Below are positions 6,798 through 12,869 of a stretch of 12,869 bases of DNA, one piece after another; within the stretch, counting starts at the first letter, position 1; each line of letters begins with the position of its first letter. The position numbers were made by a program, and so were the translations under genes. Under the pieces are notes generated by a model, which ran no database searches, was not told the DNA's origin, and saw only the letters and a list, made by a program, of their open reading frames with translations. This DNA is from Bordetella sp. (GTDB lineage Bacteria; Pseudomonadota; Gammaproteobacteria; Burkholderiales; Burkholderiaceae_B), in the NCBI GenBank assembly GCA_027450125.1, contig DAIDKG010000074.1:1-12869 (forward strand). The letters are read 5' to 3'.

Positions 6798-7544
6798 TCA
6801 CAGTTTTGATCCGCCGTCCACGTGCAAGACTTCTCCCGTGATCCAGCGCGCCAAGTCCGACGCCAGGAACGCCACGGCCTGCGCGATGTCGTCCGGCTGC
6901 GCCAGGCGCTTGAGCGCCTGGATGCCCAGCGCGAAATCGCGCCCCGCCTCGGTCTTGGTAAAACTGGACATCTCGGTCGGCACGATGCCGGGGGCCACGG
7001 CGTTGACGCGGATGCCGCGTTCACCGAGCAAGGCGGCAAAATGCAGGGCCATCGTCTCGACGGCGCCCTTGGACGCCGCGTAGGCAATGAGCGATCCCAC
7101 GGCAGCCTGTGCGGCCAGCGACGAGATGAGCACGATGCTGCCGCCTTCTTGCATCAAGGGCACCAACTGCTGCACCAGAAAGAACGGAGCTCGCACATTG
7201 ATTGCGAACAGCGTGTCGAACGCTTCGACCGTTGTGTTCTCGAGCGACGTGGCCAGACCAGAGCCGGCATTGGCCACCAGAATGTCCAGGCTTCCCGTCA
7301 TCTTCTCGCGCACCTGTCGGGCCAGTTCGTGAGCGCCGTCGTCCGTGCTCAGGTCGGCACAGAGGCTTTCCGCCCCGCCGCCTGCCTGGCGTATTTCGTC
7401 GACCACGGCCTGAGCCTGCTCCGCGCCCTTGCTGTAATGGACCAGCACGTTGGCGCCGGCGTGCGCCAACGCCAGCGCGCTGGCGCGCCCGATGCCGCGT
7501 GAAGCGCCGGTCACCAGCGCGGTCTTGCCTGTCAATGCATTCAT
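6798..7544 (-). CDS. SDR family NAD(P)-dependent oxidoreductase
   Basis: A 248-residue classical short-chain dehydrogenase/reductase. The Rossmann motif TGASRGIG lies at 12-19, NAG at 92-94 and the active site at S141 or S142, Y155 and K159 in YAASK. The C-terminal half has the usual RVNAVAPGIVPTEM and the ending GEVLHVDGG. It resembles FabG-like 3-oxoacyl reductases, but the family is far too broad to name a substrate. The start is ATG at 7544 (MNALTGKTALVTG), with GGAG about nine bases upstream; upstream in-frame codons only overlap the preceding gene. It is the last gene of a four-gene minus-strand operon, 20 bases after the peroxiredoxin-like gene. It may handle the same ketone or aldehyde compounds as the hydrolase two genes earlier (inference). 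Confidence 0.93.
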   Translation of the reverse strand: MNALTGKTALVTGASRGIGRASALALAHAGANVLVHYSKGAEQAQAVVDEIRQAGGGAESLCADLSTDDGAHELARQVREKMTGSLDILVANAGSGLATSLENTTVEAFDTLFAINVRAPFFLVQQLVPLMQEGGSIVLISSLAAQAAVGSLIAYAASKGAVETMALHFAALLGERGIRVNAVAPGIVPTEMSSFTKTEAGRDFALGIQALKRLAQPDDIAQAVAFLASDLARWITGEVLHVDGGSKL

Positions 7545-7564
7545 GATCTTGTGCTCCAACGTGT

Positions 7565-8239
7565 TCAAGCGTGGTGGGCGGCTGCCGACCGGATGGCCGG
7601 CAGCAGGTCGGCGGGATCCGGCCGGCGGGTGTAGTCGGGATTGACCTCGGCGTAGGCGATGATGCCGTCCGGAGCGATGACGTAGCGGGCCGGCATGGGC
7701 AAGGTCCAGCTTGGATCGCCGTTGAACGCGGTCAGATCGTTCTTCAGCGATTTGTAGAGGTCGACCAGGTAGTCCTGCAGCGCGAATCTCAAGCCGAAGC
7801 GGGCGGCAACGTCGTTGCGGACATCCGACAGGATGGGGAAGGTCAGCGCGTTCTGGCGCACCGATTTGCGGCTGTTGGGCGCGGTCTGCGGCGAGATCGC
7901 CACCACATTGGCGCCGGCATCGCGAATGTCGGGCAAGGCGGCCTGCATGGCCTGCAACTCCATATTGCAATAAGGGCACCAGACGCCACGGTAGAAGGTC
8001 ACGACCAGCGGACCTTGTTCCAGCAGTTCGGCGGATGACACCGGCTTGCCGTCCGGGTCATCGAGCGTGAAGGTAGGCGCTGTATCGCCGGCTTTCAGGG
8101 CCTGTTGCGCAGCGCCGGAAGCGATCAGTTCGGCGGTGGCGCGATGCATGGTGTCGATAACTGAATGCGGCACGCTGTAGGGCGGCTTGCCGGCTTCGAA
8201 GTCGGCCTTGAAGGCGTCGAGTCTGTCTTGCAGGGACAT
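7565..8239 (-). CDS. Peroxiredoxin-like (AhpC/TSA family) protein
   Basis: A 224-residue thioredoxin-fold protein. The active site is FYRGVWCPYCNMEL, with C88 and C91 forming a C-x2-C pair as in the PRX-like AhpC/TSA subgroup, and not the single peroxidatic Cys in a TxxC motif of typical AhpC. About 50 residues precede the fold, starting MSLQDRLDAFKADF, a leader common in this subgroup. The fold continues with VVAISPQT and NDVAARFGLRF. The protein is probably a thiol peroxidase or disulfide oxidoreductase of the cytoplasm, as no signal peptide is seen. ATG at 8239 is preceded by AAGGAA at good spacing. It lies 63 bases after the crotonase-fold gene and 20 bases before the SDR gene. The nearby GST may supply glutathione-based reducing power (inference). 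Confidence 0.9.
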   Translation of the reverse strand: MSLQDRLDAFKADFEAGKPPYSVPHSVIDTMHRATAELIASGAAQQALKAGDTAPTFTLDDPDGKPVSSAELLEQGPLVVTFYRGVWCPYCNMELQAMQAALPDIRDAGANVVAISPQTAPNSRKSVRQNALTFPILSDVRNDVAARFGLRFALQDYLVDLYKSLKNDLTAFNGDPSWTLPMPARYVIAPDGIIAYAEVNPDYTRRPDPADLLPAIRSAAAHHA

Positions 8240-8302
8240 GATGAGTTTCCTTGGAGAAAAGGAGGGGGGCAGACAATCCGGTTGAGATATGGACGAAGGC
8301 GA

Positions 8303-9073
8303 TCAGGCGGACGTATTCATCGAACGCGCGACCTGCGCCGCGCTGATGCCTTCCAGGGCCAGGCCATAGCCGGCGCCCTCGTCGATGATCCGGCGCAGCT
8401 TCTGGGTCAGTGCAATGCGCGTGTAGCGGCTGGTCAGCGGCGGCAGCTTGGCCAGTCCGCCGGCGATTTCCCGGGCGCGCGCCAGGAGGCGGTCGGCCGG
8501 TACGATTTCGTTGACCGCGCCCCACGCCTTGGCCGTCTGCGCATCGAGCTGCTGGCGGGTCAGGATGAAATAGCGTCCCCGCACGCTGCCGATCACTTCG
8601 GGCCACAGCAGATTGACGCCGTCTCCGGGCACGATGCCGAAGTCGAAATGCGGCTTGTCCTGAAACACCGTTTCCGGCGTGGCCAGCACGATATCGGCCA
8701 GTAATGCGTATTCGGAGTGCAGCAGCACCGGACCGTTGAGCGCGGCGATCAGCGGCACCTCGATGTCCAGAAGGTTCATCAGCACCTTCTTGCCTTCGCG
8801 GTAGATCTTGTCGTAGCCGCGCGGGGTGAAGAAATCGAAGCCTTCGGGACTGATCTCGTCCATGAATGCATCGCCCGTGCCCGTGAGAATGACGACCCGG
8901 TTGTCGGGGTCGCTGCCGACGTCATGGAACAGATCGACGAACTGCTCATGCGTATGGCCGTTGAAGACCAGCTTGGCTCCATCGGTGTGCATGGCAATTT
9001 CGAGCACACCGTCGGGCGAACGGGTCAGGCGGGCGTTGGGATAGGCGTTTTGATAATCGTTGAAGCGGGACAT
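8303..9073 (-). CDS. Crotonase-fold hydrolase, 6-oxocamphor-hydrolase-like (annotated as enoyl-CoA hydratase/isomerase family)
   Basis: A 256-residue crotonase-superfamily protein. General annotation would be enoyl-CoA hydratase, but the first catalytic Glu of hydratases, in the QPE motif of crotonase, is His here (KPHFDF). Instead H119 in GPVLLHSE, H142 in KPHF and D151 in VPGDG reproduce the spacing of His122, His145 and Asp154 of Rhodococcus 6-oxocamphor hydrolase, offset by three throughout. That enzyme (257 residues, numbers from memory) splits a C-C bond of cyclic beta-diketones by a retro-Claisen reaction without coenzyme A. WPEVIGSVRGRYFILT and GAVNEIVP also fit it. The probable role is beta-diketone hydrolysis in breakdown of a cyclic or terpenoid compound. 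ATG at 9073 has AGGA at good spacing. It sits 22 bases after the GST gene in the LysR-linked operon. Confidence 0.85.
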   Translation of the reverse strand: MSRFNDYQNAYPNARLTRSPDGVLEIAMHTDGAKLVFNGHTHEQFVDLFHDVGSDPDNRVVILTGTGDAFMDEISPEGFDFFTPRGYDKIYREGKKVLMNLLDIEVPLIAALNGPVLLHSEYALLADIVLATPETVFQDKPHFDFGIVPGDGVNLLWPEVIGSVRGRYFILTRQQLDAQTAKAWGAVNEIVPADRLLARAREIAGGLAKLPPLTSRYTRIALTQKLRRIIDEGAGYGLALEGISAAQVARSMNTSA

Positions 9074-9095
9074 GGCGGATTTCCTCGTAAGGGGA

Positions 9096-9752
9096 CTAGA
9101 TGGATGCGACAAGGGCGTTGAGGCGCGCAATGGCGCGTTGCACGGCGGGCCGCTGTTCGACCTGGGCATACCAGCGGGAGAGATTCGGATACGCGTCCAG
9201 CGCCACGCCGGAAAAATCGCGGCGCCAGAACCAGCCAAAGTGGGCGATATCGGCGATGCTGTAGTCGTCGCCGGCGACAAAGCTTCGTTCGGCAAGCTGT
9301 GCATCGAGCAATGCGCTCACACGCAGCGCCTCGCCCAGGAAGCGCTGCTGGGCCAGCGGCTGCGGCTCGGCGGCCAGCCTGGCGAAAAAGCCCGCGTTGC
9401 CGAAACTCGGGCTGACCGCCGAGGCATGAAAGAACAGCTGTTCGAACACGCGAGCGCGCTCCTCGCCCGCCGCGGGCAGCAGCTGCCCTTCGCGCTCAGC
9501 CAGATACACCAGAATCGCGGCGGACTCGCTCAACACCAGGCGCTCGCCGGTGGCCGGATGGACATCCACGAGCACCGGCACCTTGCCGTTCGGGTTCAGG
9601 GACAGAAAACTCTCGTGCTTTTGCTCGCCCTGTTTCACGTTGATGGGGTGCAGCACGTAATCCAGCCCCAGCTCTTCCAGTGCGATGGGCACCTTGATGC
9701 TGTTCGGGGTGGCATAGGCGTAAATCTCGATCACGACGGTTTCCTTGTTCAT
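9096..9752 (-). CDS. Glutathione S-transferase family protein, Nu-class (YfcG/YghU)-like
   Basis: A 218-residue cytosolic GST. The N-terminal thioredoxin-like domain has YAYATPNSIKVPIALEELGL, where T15-P-N17 matches the Thr/Asn pair used by Nu-class enzymes such as E. coli YfcG in place of a Tyr or Cys. It continues with the cis-proline loop KVPVLVD (P59) and the glutathione gamma-glutamyl contact SESAAILVYLAE (S77). The C-terminal helical domain carries SIADIAHFGW. Nu-class enzymes are mainly glutathione-dependent disulfide reductases and peroxidases, which would suit the peroxiredoxin-like gene in the same operon. I use the ATG at 9752; GTG at 9734 is an alternative because AAGGAA lies six bases before it whereas the ATG has no good ribosome site. 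It is first in the operon, divergent from the LysR gene. Confidence 0.92.
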   Translation of the reverse strand: MNKETVVIEIYAYATPNSIKVPIALEELGLDYVLHPINVKQGEQKHESFLSLNPNGKVPVLVDVHPATGERLVLSESAAILVYLAEREGQLLPAAGEERARVFEQLFFHASAVSPSFGNAGFFARLAAEPQPLAQQRFLGEALRVSALLDAQLAERSFVAGDDYSIADIAHFGWFWRRDFSGVALDAYPNLSRWYAQVEQRPAVQRAIARLNALVASI

Positions 9753-9802
9753 GGCTGGGTGAAAGGCGCATCGCCCTGGGAGCGATTGATGGGCATTCTG
9801 GA

Positions 9803-9862
9803 TGGACTCTCGAAGGAATGGCAGATATGATCGGGAGATAATGCCTATTCCTATAGGGAATA
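9803..9862 (+). promoter_or_regulatory. LysR promoter and inverted-repeat operator between GST and LysR genes
   Basis: A perfect inverted repeat TATTCC-N5-GGAATA occupies 9846-9862 and contains the LysR T-N11-A pattern (T9848, A9860). It ends two bases before the LysR ATG at 9865 and includes the AGGGAA that would serve as its ribosome site. Upstream, TATGAT (9826-9831) is a good -10 with TGGACT (9803-9808, 4 of 6) at 17-base spacing. Bound LysR would thus lie just downstream of its own promoter, fitting autorepression, while regulating the divergent GST operon. The minus-strand promoter cannot be placed with confidence. Confidence 0.6.
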
Positions 9863-9864
9863 AA

Positions 9865-10752
9865 ATGGACCGATTGCTGGCAATGACCGCCTTTGTGCAG
9901 GTGGTGGAAGCAGGCTCTTTTTCCGGCGCGGCCCGCGTCTTGAACGTGGGGCAACCGGCCGTTTCCAAGACCGTGGCGCAACTGGAGCAGCACCTGGGCG
10001 TCCGGCTATTGCTACGTTCTACCCATGGGCTGACGCCGACGGAGGCCGGCGTGCGTTTTTACGAGCGGGCCCGCCTGACCATCCAGGAAGCCGACGAAGC
10101 CGAACTGGCAGCGCGCGGCGCAGGCTCAGGGCTGTCGGGGCGATTGCGCATTTCCGCAGCCCCCTCGTTCTCGCGGCTGCACATCATTCCCTGGCTGCCG
10201 ACGTTTCTCGACGCCAATCCCGGTCTGGACATCGACGTGGTGCTCGACGATCGCCAGATCGACCTGATCGCGGAGGGTATCGATGTATCGCTGCGCATGG
10301 GCGTGCTGGCCGATTCCGGCGCCGTGGCGCGCAAGCTGGCATCGTCGCGCCGCTGCGTGATGGCGACTTCGCGCTATCTCGCTCGTGCGGGCACGCCGCG
10401 GGTGCCCGCCGATCTGGCCGACCATGAAGCCATCGTGTCCAGCCAATTGAGCAATGCCTGGAATTTCAGCCGCCACGGCTCGGAAGTGTCGGTCGTGGTG
10501 CGCGGCCGGGCGCGCTTTAGCGCTGCTGAAGGACTTCGTGCAGCGGTGCTGGCCGATATGGGGCTGGTCATCGCATCGGAGTGGATGTTCGCCCCGGAAC
10601 TGGCCGACGGTTCAGTGGTTAGGTTGCTGGAGGATTGGACGCTGCCCGACATTGATTTGTGGGCGGTGTTTCCCACGGGCCGACTGGCAAGCGCGAAGGC
10701 CAGGGCGTTCGCGGATTTTGTCGAGGAGACGATGGCGTCTTCGTCGAGCTAG
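9865..10752 (+). CDS. LysR-family transcriptional regulator, divergent from the GST operon
   Basis: A 295-residue LysR protein. The N-terminal helix-turn-helix is clear in MTAFVQVVEAGSFSGAARVLNVGQPAVSKTVAQLEQHLGVRLLLRST, given here only as a landmark spanning residues about 7-53. The effector domain begins near GLSGRLRISAAPSF and contains DLIAEGIDVSLRMG, typical of the CrgA/DmlR-like branch. The chosen ATG at 9865 gives the common MDRLLAM opening; ATG at 9841 is possible but would put the inverted-repeat operator inside the gene. Its divergence from the GST, hydrolase, peroxiredoxin-like and SDR genes makes it their likely regulator. Related branch members often respond to electrophiles, quinones or aromatic compounds, but no ligand can be inferred from sequence. 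Confidence 0.92.
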   Translation: MDRLLAMTAFVQVVEAGSFSGAARVLNVGQPAVSKTVAQLEQHLGVRLLLRSTHGLTPTEAGVRFYERARLTIQEADEAELAARGAGSGLSGRLRISAAPSFSRLHIIPWLPTFLDANPGLDIDVVLDDRQIDLIAEGIDVSLRMGVLADSGAVARKLASSRRCVMATSRYLARAGTPRVPADLADHEAIVSSQLSNAWNFSRHGSEVSVVVRGRARFSAAEGLRAAVLADMGLVIASEWMFAPELADGSVVRLLEDWTLPDIDLWAVFPTGRLASAKARAFADFVEETMASSSS

Positions 10753-10865
10753 GGGATGAGATTTGGCGACTGTTTTAGCCGGCGAATGTCGCCGATATGT
10801 TTGGCTGAAATCGACCCGTTGCGGTCGTTGGTCTCCAAGAAGGCTGTGAGTCTCTTCATGATCAT
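10749..10865 (-). CDS. Possible small protein or gene remnant, doubtful
   Basis: A 38-codon frame opens at ATG 10865 with MIMKRLTAFLETNDRNGSI and ends in SPNLIP, overlapping the end of the convergent LysR gene by three to four bases. The same frame is open upstream for about 19 more codons to a stop near 10923, and reads like ordinary protein (FQFIGLPLERPT) with no start codon there. No Shine-Dalgarno precedes the ATG and I recognise no family. It could be the 3' remnant of a gene cut when the accessory segment entered, a real small gene, or chance. Confidence 0.25.
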   Translation of the reverse strand: MIMKRLTAFLETNDRNGSISAKHIGDIRRLKQSPNLIP

Positions 10866-10982
10866 TGTCGGCCGTTCGAGTGGAAGTCCAATGAACTGAA
10901 AGCCGGCCGCCCATCCGCCCGACTAAGGCGGACTCCGAACGTGGGCGGCGATCGCGAACCTTTGCTCCGGCGTGGTGGGTCC
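10753..10982. other. Gene-poor junction between core genes and the helicase region
   Basis: About 230 bases between the LysR stop and the helicase 3' end hold no convincing gene apart from the doubtful small frame at its left side. Two hairpins are present. One is GGCGA-ATG-TCGCC at 10781-10793, and the other is TCCGCC-N7-GGCGGA at 10914-10932. The second lies about 50 bases past the helicase stop in its direction of reading, but neither has a T-run on either strand, so they are weak terminator candidates at best. I see no tRNA gene, integrase or terminal repeat. Confidence 0.4.
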
Positions 10983-12869
10983 TCAGGGCGTTTCGCGCTG
11001 GTGCGGCAGATAGGGTTCGCCGGTAACCTGCCGCAGGTCTACGGAAAGCTCGAATCGGAAGCGCGAGGATTGATCGTCCCAGTCCGCTGGGCGGTTGCAG
11101 TGTGCGACGGCATAGCCGGCGGGATCGATCCAGCTGAGGCGATCGGCTGTTGCGAGCGGCAGGACGCTAAGCTGGCGCGCAAGATAGTCCCCTGCCGGTC
11201 GCTCGAGTCGCACGTCGAGTGCGATCTCACGCGATGCCCGTTGCATCGGAGCCGGCGGCTGACGTGTTTCGACCCAATCCCGGATACGACGAGGATCGAG
11301 CTTGTCATTCGGCGCGGTGTTCGCGTCGAGTTGTGCATAGTAAGCTTGGGCGTCCGCCTCCGCCTGCGCACGGTTGCGAGCATTGCCGCGCGCCAGCAGG
11401 AAGGCGGCGACCGGATCGAGCGTGCCCCAATTGACCAGCTCCTTGAGCCAGAAACCGATCCACGGCAGGCCGCTGCGTGGCCAGTCGTCTATTGTGAGTG
11501 CATCGACCGGACCAGCGGCGTCGCCCCGATCCATCAGCACGCCAATCAGGCTACCCAACCCCAATTGCCACGATAGATGAAATTGTCTGAGACGAAGGAG
11601 AACCAGGGTCCAAGTTCCTTCGGTTTGGGCTGCTTTTTGAGGCTGGTCTTAAACAGCCACCAGCGCAGCAACTTCTCCCAGTCTTTGAAGTTACTCATCC
11701 GTCCGAGCTTGGTCGAGATGTGGAACGCCGGCACTTCGCTCAGCAGGTCGATAACCGCACAGATGAACTGGAACTGTTGCTCAGCAGGTCGATCGGCATA
11801 GTCGATGCCGGCCTCCAAGGTCGCGCGGATCTCGTCGACGCGGTCGAGGAGGATCGATCCGGAGCGTGGCGGTAGGCTGGTCTTGTAGAGCTGGCGCCGC
11901 CGATTGGGGTCGGGATAGAGGTTGGTGATCGCCCGCCCTCGCTGGAGCCAAGTCTGTGCTAGGCGATCTTCCTCGTGCGCCGCGACGTAGGCGTAGGTTC
12001 GCCGCCACAGGGCCGACAATTCGGCTTCGAGATCTGCAACACTGAGCCCCGCGTTGCGCATCTGTTCGATCTCTTGGATCGCGGCGATCAGCAATCCGTC
12101 GAGCGTATCCAGCAGTTTCTCACTGTCGTCATCGTCGTCGCCATCGGCGTCCCCCCCTCCATCGACAACCGAGGTTTCCTCGAGCCATTCGGCAAATTCA
12201 TCGTCATCATCGCTCCCGCTCAAATCCTCCCACGCATCGCGTAGCCGATCCAGCAAGATGGCGAGCGCGCTATTCGCGGTACCCTCCTCGACCGACAGAT
12301 CACCAGTGGAGGCAAGTTCGGTCGCTTCCTTCAGCTCATCGACAAGCTTTTCATAACCCTCCCAGGTCCGGTTCCATACATACTGGCGGCTGCGGCCACG
12401 ATATTCGCGCTCAGGCAGCACGACGAGGGCATTACCTTCGGTGGCGACACCCGGCCGCCCAGCACGGCCGATGAGGTTCGAGAATTCATTGACCGAGAAG
12501 ACGGTATTTGAGCGATGGACGCTCGGGATCAGCAGCGTATTTACGGGGATATTGACTCCCTCGGAGAGTGTCGAGGTAGCGATCACCACGCGGACATTAC
12601 CGCGATCGATCGCCACCTTGAGTCGCCGTGCCAAAAGCCCCGGCATCTGGCCGTGATGGACCGCGATTCCGTGCGCCAGCAGGCGATATTCGAAGGACGC
12701 CGTCGTGAAATAGTCCTCGGCCGCAGCGAGGCAGCTCTGCCAGTGGGGGTCGCCGTCGGCCACGGACCAGTAATTGGGAAGCGCGACTTTTGCCCTGATC
12801 CAGCCTTCGAGCAGATCGGCGCAATTCTCGGCAAAGGAACTGACATTCTGCGTCAGCGAGATCATCACG
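10983..12869 (-). pseudogene. Ski2-like superfamily 2 (DEAD/DEAH) helicase, C-terminal part, frameshifted
   Basis: The frame is open at the right edge, so the N-terminal RecA domain with the Walker motifs lies outside. The second RecA domain is clear: VHHGQMPGLLARR, VRVVIATSTLSEGVNIP (motif V) and NLIGRAGRPG (motif VI), within the first 140 visible residues. An acidic linker rich in Asp follows (12119-12220), then a helical C-terminal region. Reading stops at 11546 just after FIYRGNWG, but the next frame continues at once as GLGSLIGVLMDR from about 11558 and runs about 190 residues to a stop at 10983. Joining them needs one added base; a fifth C in the CCCC at 11559-11562 would restore NWGLGSLIG. 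So the gene is either recently inactivated or carries a sequencing error. Base composition looks less GC-rich than the genes to the left. A defence helicase such as Hachiman HamB is possible but unproven. Confidence 0.8.

Noticed and set aside
10941..11576. A 211-codon plus-strand frame opposite the helicase C-terminal part
   Set aside because: The minus-strand frame continues the helicase directly after a one-base shift (NWG to GLGSLIG), so the plus frame is the shadow.
1..12869. CRISPR arrays, tRNA or rRNA genes, and insertion sequences
   Set aside because: No regularly spaced repeats, tRNA-like cloverleaf, rRNA stretch, transposase or terminal inverted repeats were recognised on either strand.

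Overview
The window is GC-rich, densely coding chromosomal DNA of the kind seen in Betaproteobacteria of the order Burkholderiales. The protein set (a LysR/PACE pair, many LysR regulators, GC-rich wobble positions) would suit Bordetella or Achromobacter. That placement is inference from gene style; no marker gene is present.

Layout, left to right. (1) 1-837: the 3' part of a lactate-permease-family transporter. (2) 846-2262: a LysR regulator divergent from a small PACE-family efflux protein, with an AT-rich shared promoter. (3) 2305-4672: a Pho-box-like element followed by a tight three-gene lipid operon: an LpxH/PlcP-like metallophosphoesterase, a GT4 glycosyltransferase and diacylglycerol kinase. 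I read this as a candidate phosphate-starvation membrane-remodelling operon: PlcP removes phospho head groups to give diacylglycerol, the glycosyltransferase makes glycolipid from it, and DgkA returns unused diacylglycerol to phosphatidate. (4) 4738-6766: an iron-type alcohol dehydrogenase and an arylamine N-acetyltransferase on the same strand. (5) 6798-9752, minus strand: a four-gene operon read in the order GST, crotonase-fold hydrolase, peroxiredoxin-like protein, SDR. It diverges from a LysR regulator at 9865-10752 that has a clean inverted-repeat operator just before its start. The crotonase-fold protein carries the His/His/Asp set of 6-oxocamphor hydrolase, so it is probably a C-C bond hydrolase of beta-diketones and not an enoyl-CoA hydratase.

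(6) 10753-12869: the character changes. After about 230 bases with no convincing gene comes the C-terminal part of a large Ski2-like superfamily 2 helicase on the minus strand, open at the right edge and broken by a one-base frameshift in a C-tract near 11559-11562. This looks like the end of an accessory island. Anti-phage defence, for example a Hachiman-type HamB helicase, is a possibility that only sequence to the right of the window can test.

The most interesting points are the Pho-box/PlcP operon, the oxocamphor-hydrolase-like active site inside a LysR-controlled stress operon, and the frameshifted island helicase.
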